Below are positions 12,204 through 22,260 of a stretch of 64,000 nucleotides of DNA, piece after piece. The notes beneath the pieces were generated by a model that was not told the DNA's origin, ran no database searches, and worked only from the letters and a program-made list of their open reading frames with translations. Numbering within the stretch: the first letter of the stretch is position 1; each line of letters opens with the position of its first letter. Made by a program: the position numbers and the translations under genes. Source of the stretch: Mesodorylaimus sp. YZB2_4 (taxonomy: Eukaryota; Nematoda; Enoplea; Dorylaimida; Dorylaimidae); the NCBI GenBank assembly GCA_030248295.1, contig JASANH010000193.1, positions 310,001 through 374,000 of the forward strand. The letters are read 5' to 3'.

Positions 12204-15200
12204 TCAGTCCATGGATGGGTAACGCCATTCGTGCAAGGGGGCGTTGGTCTCCTTGACCACTTGGGGCGATGACCATTTGAGCACGTAGTGAGGTCCGCCC
12301 GCCTTGTCATTGGTTCCTGAAAGACGGGCACCTCCGAACGGTTGCTGGGCCACAATCGAGCCAGTGCATTTGTCATTGATGTAGAAATTGCCTGCCGACT
12401 CGCGTAACGTTGCTGTCGCCTTTTGGATGAACGATCTGGAACGAGGCATAAGACTATTGGTATGGCTCTACTGGGTCTGTCTTACTGAACGGGGTGACTG
12501 GTTGGAGCTTCTGCACCTCGTCAAACGCCCACCCAGGGCATTAAGTCTCCTAACCTAGTTAGGCCATGCACCATCACCCTACTTCTACCTGTGTAGAGGA
12601 CCGATTGTCACGTGAGCCTCTACAGGGCGACTGGAGACACCAGACCGTTACACCTTCCTCCCTGACAGTCCGACAATGCTCACTCACTTGTCCTGGCCGA
12701 AAATAGCACCAGTCAGGCCATACGGCGAGGCGTCCTTCACCGATTTCAGTGCGTTCTCCCAATTGCTGTCCGGGTAAACGTGAACTGCCAGAATCGGGCC
12801 AAAAATTTCCTAAAAAGTAGCCATGGCATTGCATTTTTTATGTACTGTTAGAACTTTGCTATGCAGGCGTAGGAGAGATGGGCGGGATAAAAACTCCGAC
12901 TGGAGTAGGCAAGTCTCGCTAGTATACGTGCGGCTGAAACACCAATAAGAGGGGTTGACGCCTGCCAGTCAGGGGAAATCGATTACTCTCTTCCACTCGC
13001 CAAAGCCCGCCGGTAGAGGGTTACACTGCCCCAATAATCCACAAGACCGAAGAACTGGGGTTGGGCGTCTGCCTCTCACGCTAGGAGCGCACTCAAGGGT
13101 TCAACTCCCGCCTGGGTAAGAAATGATTGTCAAATATGTGTTCCTTAGCCCTCGAGTGTGTTGTGCGCTTGGCTATGGATTAGGTATGACACACGACATG
13201 GCATGTGTGACCGTCAGGAAGGAATCCTCCACCAGCCCCCCCCCCCCCATTCTGGTGTCATGGAAAAATATGGACCTTGGCCATGCATGAGACGCACAGT
13301 TCTCACCTCGGTCATGACCTTATCCGTGGGGTCAGTACACTCGATGATGGTCGGTTCGACATAGTAGCCCTTCGAGTCATCGTAGCTACCACCACTAATA
13401 ATTTTCAGACTCGGCTGTCCCTTGGCATAGTCGATGTAGCCCTTGATTCGATCGAAGGCTGCACGATCGATGACGGCGGTAAGGAAAGTGCCCTTTTCCA
13501 AGGGCTAAAAAAGTAAAATTTGAAAATCAGTCATTTATGTGAAACGTGACCACTTACGGAACCCATTTTCATTTGATCACGAATTTTTAATATCTTCTGT
13601 TTCAACTGCGGCCACACAATGTCGGGAACGTAAGCACGGGAACATGCAGAACATTTTTGGCCCTGATATTCGAATGCAGCACGCGCTGTGCACGCCGCCA
13701 CAGTGTCCAAATCGGCCGATGAGTGAATGAAGTGGAAGTTCTTACCACCGCATTCTGCAAAGCAAAATGTCAGACAGAGCAAAATGGGTCCAAAAGTGGC
13801 CATCATATGCATCTGCCCACTTCACTTCTTCCCCTAACTGTCGTGTATGTTGCCGATTAAAGGAGCCTGAAAGTCTTGGGAGTGGGGCTAGGCGGCTGGC
13901 TCGATGGGGGTGGACTCAATGCCTTCCGCTCAATGCCTTCCCTCGCTCGATTCGACTCTAGCTAACTGCCCTAAATTCTTGGGTAGCCACCTTTCGAATT
14001 CGTTCGTCCCATTTGGCAGAGCAGCGGTGCAGGGCAAACACCAGCCATAATTTGGATAGTACACTCTCAAGGAGCCTCTATGGTCGTTGCTCTCTTTGGT
14101 TCATACTGGAAACGTCCACAGCGGGTACTTGATTTGTCTGTGATTAAAATCTGGGACATTGCCGTGCATTGCTGGGTTTTTAAAGGATCCTTCGATCTGT
14201 GGTGCTGGTCGCCAGGCTGGCGTTTTAGGACAGCAGTCAGGCTAGTGTATTATTGTATGGAGCAGTTGCAGGTACCCCAGGGAGGCACGGCATACAGTAC
14301 TGTACATGCATGTTGTAGGAATCAGGGTCTCATCGTCTACAGGACAAGCAAGACAAGACAACAGATCCCTTACGGGGGAACTTTGACAGCCAGACAACAA
14401 GTCTACAGACAGGAGGCTTGTCCTGGACAAGCCTTTCTGCCAGATTGTGGGCGTAAGAGGCATTGACTACGCTCTCTGCCTCTGGCCTATATGTGTACTG
14501 GTTCAAGGAGTCGGTCCGCCTCTCCTAAGTCGGCACCTGCACGAGACCGAGAGCGAGATCAAGGTCGAGTGTCCGGTCTGGTTTGCAGGCATTGGTGGAG
14601 AACTGGTCTTGAGTTCCTGGTCTGGACTTGATCTGTAATCACTCTAGACTCAGGTCCGTGAGAACCACGGCACGCGCGGCTGCTCCCCGAATTGTGAGTC
14701 TACACGGCCCTCGTGGTGTGGTGGCTAGTAAAATAATACACGAGGTGTCCGTGAACAGCGTGAGGTGGTTCCCGTGGCTTGAGCCATCCTCTGATCAGCC
14801 CTAGATAGCCCTGGTTACAAGGGAAGAAAACCCAAGATCAGCCCGAACCCACCATTACAGCACGTGAGCGCAGGAAATCATACGTCACAACATCACATAG
14901 TTCCATGAGAGGATCGCGTGACCTCCAGTCATGCGGGCCATCCCGATTAGAAGAGGATTATGCGCCTCCCAAGACCTGGAAACATCAACCCAGATGTAAC
15001 CCTCTACCGGCAGGCCATGGCGAGTGGGAGAGAATAATCGATACTCTGCCCTGGCTGGGAGTCGTCATCCCCTTGAGTTGATGTTTCAGCTGTAGGTATA
15101 GTCGCTAGACTTGCCTGCTCCAGCCGGAGTTTTTGTCTCTCTCCTACGCCTACTGGCACGGTTGCAGTAGTCCCAGACTCGCCTTGTTCCAGTCTGATCG

Positions 15201-17503
15201 TGAGTTTTGTCCCAACGACTTCGCTCGATCACGCCCTTTCTAACGCCCGCCTATCAGAGCGTTGCAACGGTGCTGTAAGGTGTGCATATTGCACACAATG
15301 CTGTTCACGCGGACACCTTACCAGAGTGCATACCAGCCACTGGTTGGTTGTGCTCTTCTATTCGTATACGAGCCATACTGACTAGATTTGTGATTTATAG
15401 ACTACACCTCCCATGTATAGTAAGTAATTGCCTGCATACGTCAGAGCTAGGCTGTATGTTCACTGGTGAGCAGTACACGGCATCTCCATGTGGGAGGAAA
15501 ATGGTATCTTCATTGAACGCACCCAGCAAACAGGGGTTCACGTGCGCAAGAACCCTATATTGCCCATCAGGATGATAACCCCTCTACCCCTCGGAGGGCC
15601 TGTAGATGCATGACGCATCGAACTCGATCTACACGACAAGTCAACTGCGCTGATGCATAACCGGTACATGTAACCCCATACAGTAAGTACTTACCACCCA
15701 CGAGCCTGGGGAAATTAACGTAGTGTTCCAAATTGTCCGAAACCTGTTTCCATAATCGTCTAAACGTGGGTACACTTCCAGTGAAATTGATAGCTGCCAT
15801 GTGACGACTACTCGTCACCGTATCGCCAAAAACAGGTCCATGCGAAGGTAAGAAATTGATGACACCGGGCGGTATGCCAGCCTCGCGTAGAACTTGATAG
15901 GCAACGTAGTTTGACAAGACGGCCGTATCCGATGGTTTCCAAAGAACAACATTGCCCTTAAACAAGATCATTTGTCACAAAGTATGTTTACACACTCGCC
16001 CTCGGGCCACACTCACCATCAATGCGGGACACGACGCCAAATTACCACCGATAGCCGTAAAATTGAAAGGCGAGATCGAAGCTATGAATCCTTCCAATCC
16101 TCGATATAACATACGATTGGTGCTTAGCTTTGTGCTTATTGGCTTGTACTTCTCCAATTCTAATGCGTAATAAGCATTGAAACGGAAAAAATCAATCATT
16201 TCGCAAGCGGCATCAATTTCGGCTTGGATTACTGTTTTTCCCTGCAAACAAAACCTGCTGTATATTTGGACCTCGCAAGACTAATCTACTACTTACTTGG
16301 CCCAACATGGTTGCCGCATTCAAATCCATTCGATATTTCGAAGCGGCCAAGTCACCAGCTCGTAAAAGTATATCGGCCCTCTCACGTAATGGCCGACGTT
16401 CCCATTGCTCACGTACGCTCATTGCGTTATCGATTGCTTTTTGAATTAAGTCCTAAAAAAGAAGAGACTCGGTTGGAGAACTCATCGGGTGCACTGATAA
16501 GACATTCTTCTCTTCGATGATAGTGCTTACCTTCGATGCGTAAGAAAACTTGGCCAACTTAGCTTGATGATCGAAAGGCTGAAAAGAAGACAAGTCACGA
16601 ACGTAATAGCACAAGTTGGAGTCTTCAGAGAACAAAGGTCCATGAAAGGAGCTACTACTCGATCTGAACCAATCTACAATCGTTCAAATTTAAATTCGCG
16701 CGCAAGCTTCTTATGACGTTCCGACATATGAACATTAGCTCATGTTGAATGTGTGCGTGAGATTCCGCAAAATAAAGTTTGGCACAGGTCAAACCATGGA
16801 TATACTATAACCATTTACTATAACCGTTATAGTATATCCATGGGTCAAACCGTTTCGTGCAGCATTGCCACAGCTAGCGGCGGTTACAGTATCCTAATTT
16901 GGGCAGAGTTTTGTCTAGACCGCACACATACCATAACTTGATATCGGACATCCTCCGTATTGAACTCTTGGTCTCCGATCACGATCGGTACATCTTGAAC
17001 CCGACTTCGATAACGTTCTAATGCGGCTTCCAGTTGGCGTCGTTCTTCGCTGCCGGGCTTATATTCCAAAATAGGTTCATTTCTTGGCGACTGCATGAAT
17101 TCGGCCGAAGTTAATGTTCTAAAATAAATAATCATAGAAATAAGAAAAAAAAATACGAAACGAAAATAAATTTCGACGATGCCAATTTTAACTTCTAATT
17201 GCAGTTCTCGATCCTTATTCTCACTTTAAATTCCTCGAAAAGATGAAATTTTGACGAAAGATATTTTTACGAAAAACAGAAAATTGACGTCGATTCAAGT
17301 TTATATTCCAATTTTGATTGGAAATAAAACGTAACAATCGAAACACATCTCCGCTTCCCGTTTTCATTGCCTTTTTTGTTTTGACTCGATTAACTAAAAG
17401 AATGAAAAAATTTTATAATTTTTACTAACCTGTGTCCATTGCTAATAAGAGTCGATGAGCGCGGTGACGAAGACGAAGACGATGAAGAAGTCACGGTCGA
17501 CAT
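12204..17503 (-). CDS. ALDH4A1: Delta-1-pyrroline-5-carboxylate dehydrogenase, mitochondrial (ALDH4A1)
   Basis: Oxidises pyrroline-5-carboxylate / glutamate semialdehyde to glutamate with NAD+, the last step of mitochondrial proline breakdown. Ten exons join in phase: 17503-17430, 17118-16932, 16578-16531, 16452-16297, 16241-16017, 15956-15695, 13754-13558, 13504-13307, 12809-12688, 12435-12204, giving 566 residues (human about 563). The catalytic cysteine is Cys352 in GQKCSACSR and the general base is Glu318 in FPRLVGECGGKN. The C-terminal block GNFYINDKCTGSIV...QQPFGGARLSGTNDK is intact. The N-terminus (ATG at 17503) is Ser-rich with arginines, compatible with an import signal. Introns 6 and 8 contain MITEs and a solo LTR; intron 2 a hairpin. 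All splice sites are GT-AG. It appears functional. Confidence 0.96.
12862..13024 (+). repeat. TGTAACC-family MITE in P5CDH intron 8
   Basis: Core GCAGGCGTAGGAGAGATGGGCGGGATAAAAACTCCGACTGGAG in family order (parts shared with 9950-10140), followed by GGTTGACG and a right end TAGAGGGTTAC. A tRNA B-box-like stretch (GGGTTCAACTCCCGCCTGGG) lies about 70 bases downstream, so a SINE piece is adjacent. Confidence 0.7.
14446..14859 (+). mobile_element. Solo LTR of a Gypsy-like element in P5CDH intron 6
   Basis: This segment aligns along most of its length with the LTR beginning at 63651: shared blocks include CCTCTGGCCTAT, GCACGAGACCGAGAGCGAG, TCTTGAGTTCCTGGTCTG, GCGGCTGCTCCC and CCGTGGCTTGAGCCA. The 5' end is TGTGGGCG. 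The 3' end is uncertain; CATTACA at 14853-14859 is a plausible TA-CA terminus. No clear target duplication was found. No internal coding sequence accompanies it, so it is best read as a solo LTR left by recombination. Confidence 0.65.
14996..15165 (-). repeat. TGTAACC-family MITE, inverted, in P5CDH intron 6
   Basis: Left end GTAACCCTCTACCGGCAGGCC, then GGCGAGTGGGAGAGAATAATCG, CCCTGGCTGGGAG, GATGTTTCAGCTGTAGGTATAG, TTGCCTGCTCCAGCCGGAG and CTCCTACGCCTACTGGCACGG. These blocks are the reverse complement of the plus-oriented copies. A second, truncated inverted copy appears to follow at about 15178-15260. Confidence 0.75.
16787..16851. repeat. 47-bp perfect hairpin flanked by 9-bp direct repeats (P5CDH intron 2)
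   Basis: CATGGATATACTATAAC (795-811) and GTTATAGTATATCCATG (826-842) are exact reverse complements, separated by a 14-base loop. The unit is bounded by GGTCAAACC on both sides (16787-16795 and 16843-16851). A target-site duplication around a short palindromic insert, or a tiny hAT-like MITE, would look like this. Confidence 0.75.
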
Positions 17504-18759
17504 AAGATATGAATCAAATAAAACGTACCTAATCAATTCTAGGCCCTCTTTCAACAGCTGACTGAATGGAGCAAGATTTTTCAAGAATTGTCAAACAAAG
17601 ACCTCTTCTCTTCTTATTTCGAAGCCTATGTAATCTTGCAGCAAGTGGGAAGACGAACGTCCAAGAGAAAACTATTTGAATAGTTGTCTCTTCAGAACCT
17701 ACGAAATTTATCGAGAAATATTTGCAAATAGACTTCAACTCTCAAAGCTTTTTCTCCCTTCAACAAGCTAAATCAAGCGACTCCTCGTCAAACACGTTTC
17801 GACAAAAACTACAGTAGGTATTGCAAAATTCTGAATTATTCCAGATTTATCTAGAAAATAAGCAAATATGAAGGAGCATTAACTAAAATCTAATTCAATC
17901 TTTTCACGCCCTCAACTACCAGTCGTCTGGACAAGACGTACAATGAGCCTAGATCCAGGCCAGGCCTGCCGAGCCTAGCCTAGCTTCGACGGGTGGTAGC
18001 CAACCTAGCACTAGAAAGCGCCAAATCGAAACTGGCTTGAAAACAGCAAGAATGCTTGAAACAAGAAAAAAGAAGCAGCTGGCCATGGTTTTTTTTAAAT
18101 GGCAATATTCTAAGGCATTGGTCAATTGAGGTGGGCAAATAGCCGTCGTCGAACAAAGTGTCATTCTAACCCCTCGGACTGCCTTATCAGTCCTGTCAAC
18201 AAACAGGCCGCGTCCACGTCACACTGCTTTTATGGCAACTGATAAGACGAGAGTACGATCGCTTGCACGCACTAGCAAAACCAGGCAGTCCTGTGCACTT
18301 GGACAAGACGCACAGACGCAGTACTTTGAACCTGTACTATCCAGTCTTATGATTGGTGATTTGCTGGATGGCTTCAAAGGCGTGAGCTGCAAACTTTACG
18401 TCCCACTTCAATGGACATATCACTTGGACTTTAGCTAGCCCATACCTGCTGATTGTAAAGTGAAGCCTGACACAAGTTATTTCTAGTGCAACGCTGCTAG
18501 AGCAGCAAATCAAGTCTGCACAGAGCTATGAGATGGCGATGTCAGCCATCAGGGTGATGTTTCAATCAGCAGTGGACTAGGCTGGAAGACTTGGCAGTGC
18601 GAACTCTCCATCAGCTGCTACCTCCTCACCTGACAAGCCACAACAGATACCACCTAAAGCGATCGGGCTCGCAGAAGGTACAGACGAGCGACAACACAGC
18701 ATCAGGCCGCACAAACATGATCATCTCAACATGCACACAAGACCACAGGCAGCGGCCAA
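17504..18759. other. Intergenic region upstream of P5CDH
   Basis: No exon was supported. The first 250 bases upstream of the P5CDH start are open and could include 5' UTR. From 17750 to 18750 there are only short open frames with no recognisable motif. It should hold the P5CDH promoter, but no element could be assigned. Confidence 0.45.
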
Positions 18760-19618
18760 TCATTCATTCTTCACGGACTCGACCTCGTTGCCCCAACCGA
18801 ACGGTGAACCACACGCTCTTCGCCATGCACTGGTTTCAAGGGTGCTCTCGAAACCACAGCAGTCTGGCTCGTCTTCGTACTTGAAACACATGCAAGCTTC
18901 AGCTCAAGAACGGCGCCCGCAACTACAGTGCACTTACTTCAGACCTCGACGTGCCCGCCTAAAAATGATCATGAGCTTCGCCCGGCCAGACAGAGCTTCT
19001 CGCACGACCTTGTTCCTTTCATCCGCAACACGATCTCAGGATCGACCTAGTTCTTTCTAGGCAGCTCTCTGCTTCCCCCTCCGGCGATGGTGTAGTACAG
19101 CGACCAGACGTCGTACTTTCGCCACAGGCCCTGCATGTGGTGGGTCGCATTTGAGGCGTCCAAAACCTTCTTCCGCTCAGAACGCACCTCCTGGTCCGCC
19201 AAGTGCTCGCGACACTGACGGTAGTCTTCGAGCCGCCCATCGCAAAGTTCGACTGAAACAAAACGAGCCTGCCGCTGGGCCGTGGGCGTACAGGACAAAG
19301 TCACTTACAGCCTTGATATGCAGACAGCCGATGGTGTGCAGGTCTCGTATAAATTCCAGGAATTGGCTGGCTAGTCGCATCGCCGTGCTGGCCGAGAATA
19401 GTTTCACTGGCATCGGGCATCGCCGCCGCAACGACCCCAGGCTCGGGCTGAGCAGCTCCATCGCTAAGAATTCGACTGCCGATCCTTCCTGCGGCCACAA
19501 GCATTGGAGTGTGCGGGCGGCCTGGAAAAAAACCATTAGCCAGCATCATACCAGAAACAATCAGCCAGCTAACCTTGCACTCATCGAAAAACCGTCGTTT
19601 CCAGGGCCAGGGGTGCAT
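18760..19618 (-). pseudogene. Decayed CK1/TTBK-like kinase
   Basis: Pieces of a CK1-family kinase domain in the right order on the minus strand: exon ending DECK (to 19574), exon 19521-19309 with AARTLQCL...FLAMELLSPSL...FIRDLHTIGCLHIKA, then SNFAMGG (from 19252), then in another frame LWRKYDVWSLYYTIAGG, then VDPEIVLRMK and SCEKLCLAG, and finally KYEDEPDCCGFES ending at a stop at 18760. The HRD motif reads HIK, the DFG segment is absent, the frame changes near 19235, and an in-frame stop lies near 19047. The same SCEKLC motif occurs in the intact kinase at 24600-25858, so they are probably paralogues. The splice sites at 19573, 19522, 19308 and 19253 are still canonical. Confidence 0.75.
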
Positions 19619-19750
19619 TTTAGACCCTCAATTTTGGCTGCGCTCCATCCGGTTCGATTCGTCCCGTGCTGAGTAGATTTGAAAAAACGAAACGCCGCAC
19701 AGCGTCTGCGCCTGCAGAAAAACCGTTTGCAGTAAACAGGCTGAAGCGTC

Positions 19751-21370
19751 ATGGGTCGTAAGCAATCCGTAGCTGCCGTAAGTCCTCGTCCCGCCTTCCG
19801 TCTTTTCTTACCAGCTCGCTTCTTCATTTTCAGCCCGATCCGATCGCCCTGCACAACAAAGCGCAGTTTCTGTCGTCCATGTTCGAGGCCCTGGCCACGG
19901 TCAAGCAGGTCCCGCCGTCGTTGCGAAGCCAAGTGTCGTACGCTCGAGCGTCGTGCAAGCACTTCCTGAAACCGCATTTCCGTCTCCAACGCATCGCCCA
20001 GCAAAAGCTGCCCCTCGGCAAAGACTTCGAAAGCGGCCCGTTCACTGCGGCCACCGATCAAGTCAAGCAAGCGTCCGACGTAAGTAGCTGCCTCATACGA
20101 GTCGGGTGGGTCTCCATTCCTAGGATCGAAAGGCTCTGTTTCCCCAGAATTTTTCCTCGTCCTTTTCTCATCGAGTCCGTTTCAGCCGAAGGCGAGCCCA
20201 ACGTTGCTGGCAGCCATGGGCAAAGTGGACGAGGCCGTCAAAGAATCGAAGCAGCCGGTGCTGCAAGAGACCGTCGACGTGCTGCAAGAACTGGCCAAGA
20301 TCATGTCGCTGCCCCAAGCCGTCCTCAAACCCGCCGTGCTCGCCTTGGCCAGGCTCGGAGTGGTGGACGCGGCCGAAGTGGACGAGATCACCGCCAAGGT
20401 ACCCGCCGCCACGTTCACGCTCGATCAACTCTGGGACGCCGTCGCCGGTCGAATGGGTGCGGCTAAGGACGGTAGGGTGGCGACCTACCGCAGGTTGGGC
20501 GAGCCTTACGGCCCCATTCCTCCGCTGCCCGTGACCAAGGCCGGCTACTACCAGGTAAGCTCCCTGATCGGCTTTGGCTGATCGCCGCTGACGAGTTGTG
20601 GGTTTCAGATCGTGGACGTGCCGAAAGACAAGCAATTCGCCTCCATGCCCATCACGACCTCCCTGGCGGGGCACATGGCCTGCGGACCGCAAAGAGCCAA
20701 CTTCACGTATCTGGACGCGGCGGAACACCCGGCGGCGAGGGCCCTGATCGAAGACCTGACCAACATCCTGCTCATCGGTACGAACGTGGCTGAACTGGAT
20801 CGAGAGAAGAGCGTGGCCATGACGTTGCGGTCGATCAACCAGCGGGACCCCATGGCCGTCTCCTTCCGGTAAGTCCCTTTGGTCATGATCTTACTCGAAA
20901 GACCATGCTCATGCTCAGTACCATCATCGACAAGAGCACAGCCCAGCCAGCCCCGACCTCCGGCAAGAAAGTAGGCGGCGCTCGCAAGTCGGCTTCCCCC
21001 GTGACGGCGTCCCCCGCCCCTGCCAGTACCAAGTCTCCCGTTGCGGCCGGTGCCCCTGGTGGCGAGATGAACTTCCTGGAGGTGTTCGAGGTAAGGACTC
21101 GGTTGGGCGAGACGAGGCTGTGTCGGCTGACGCGCATTCCCTTTTCAGAAACTGAAGCAGATGGGTCAGGGCGTGACGGTGCCGATCGAGATGCTGGACG
21201 CCGTGTTCGCGCAGTTGGTGAGCGGCAACGTGGCCACGGCGGACGAAGTGAACCAGGCCAAGGCCCAGCTGAAGACGAAGGCCGACGACAAGGGTCAAGT
21301 CTCGTTCCCCATCATCCAAGAAGTGTTCATGAATGTGTTCGGCTCGAAGCTCGGCCAGCCCGCCAAGTGA
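19751..21370 (+). CDS. Unrecognised 431-residue protein, six exons
   Basis: Exons 19751-19777, 19834-20079, 20186-20554, 20609-20868, 20919-21090 and 21149-21370 join in phase through canonical short GT-AG introns of about 50-106 bases, ending in TGA. The protein begins MGRKQSVAAPDPIALHNK. It has an alpha-helical, Lys/Gln-rich first half, a middle block (YGPIPPLPVTKAGYYQIVDVPKDK around residue 210 spans a splice), a Pro/Ala/Ser-rich linker (about residues 305-345), and a C-terminal helical segment MNFLEVFEKLKQMGQGVTVP to the end. There is no signal peptide or membrane segment. The codons are markedly GC-rich at third positions compared with its neighbours, which suggests high expression. I do not recognise the family; it sits between CK1-like loci, which in nematodes are often sperm-expressed, but that link is inference. 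Confidence 0.85.
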
Positions 21371-21789
21371 TCTGTGATCGATGATGTGCAACGGTGGTGA
21401 CTGAATGGGTGTCTGATGAGATCGTGTTCTGTGCTGTTCGAAGAACGTGAGCTGGTGAAGGAGTCGAGTTTTGAGGTGCTGTGAAAAACACCCACATTTC
21501 AGGAAAAGCAGCAGCGGAAAATTCATGAAAGCAGATGTCAAAAATTTTGTCATTTTCACGCTCGAGTCAAAAAGTCGTCAGTGGGCACTTACCAGTATAT
21601 CCGCATTAGTTCAGTAAAAATATACAGCAGAGGTACAGAAGTTACCCACAACAGCAGACACTTTCGTTGAGTTTCAGATTACGAGATTGGTGGATGGGAA
21701 GGAAGGAATGACTTTGGGTTCGTCGATGTGGTCGAGGAAGGTCGTGGTGTTGAACGGCCGTTGGGAGAATGTGCGCGTGCTGGGCGAAG

Positions 21790-22260
21790 ATGGGTTTGAG
21801 ACAGTCTAGCGAAGTCAAAACCATCACCGAGGGCGCCTTGAACGTAAGTCACTCTCCCACTTTTTCTATCGATTGGCTCTGAAATTTTAAGGACTCACCG
21901 AGCCACATCTGGGCCGATACCAAGCCCCGCGTAACCCTCGTGCCTGGTAGGCCATGGCGAGTGGGAGAGAGTAATCGATACTCTCCCCTGGCTGGGAAAC
22001 GTCATGTTTCAGCCGTAGGTAAACCCGCAAGACTTGCCTGCTCCAGTCGAAGTTTTTGTCCCGCCGACTTCGGTCGGCCGCCTCCCTCCTACGCCTGCCA
22101 GACTTGGTTACACCCGCAGAGTTCCAACTGGCTGTCTAGGTCGAGGACATCTCGGTCTACAAGAAGCTTCTGGCCATGGAACGAGGCGTGCTGCGATCTC
22201 TGCAAGACAAAACGCGACACTTCTGCCGCTTCATCACAGGATCGGTTCCGGTTCCGACTC
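21790..22260 (+). pseudogene. CK1-like kinase fragment interrupted by a MITE
   Basis: Exon-like segments 21790-21843 (MGLRQSSEVKTITEGALN), 21892-21930 (ending ADTKPR) and 22140-22230 (VEDISVYKKLLAMERGVLRS then KTRHFCRFI) are in phase. The last segment resembles the beta3-alphaC part of CK1/TTBK kinases (K-x-L-x-M-E-x-x-V-L and a CRFIG-type end). No glycine loop, HRD or DFG could be found, and after RFI the frame runs to a stop at about 22288 without a good donor. The intron 21931-22139 consists mainly of an inverted MITE whose first bases GTAACC serve as the donor. It is either a fragment or a very short gene. Confidence 0.45.
21931..22111 (-). repeat. TGTAACC-family MITE supplying a 5' splice site
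   Basis: 181 bases, from GTAACCCTCGTGCCTGGTAGGCC to the complement GCCTGCCAGACTTGGTTAC. The inner blocks match the inverted copy at 14996. CCCGC occurs immediately before the element and again one base after it, a possible 5-bp target duplication. The left terminus lies exactly at the phase-0 end of the preceding open segment. Confidence 0.75.
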
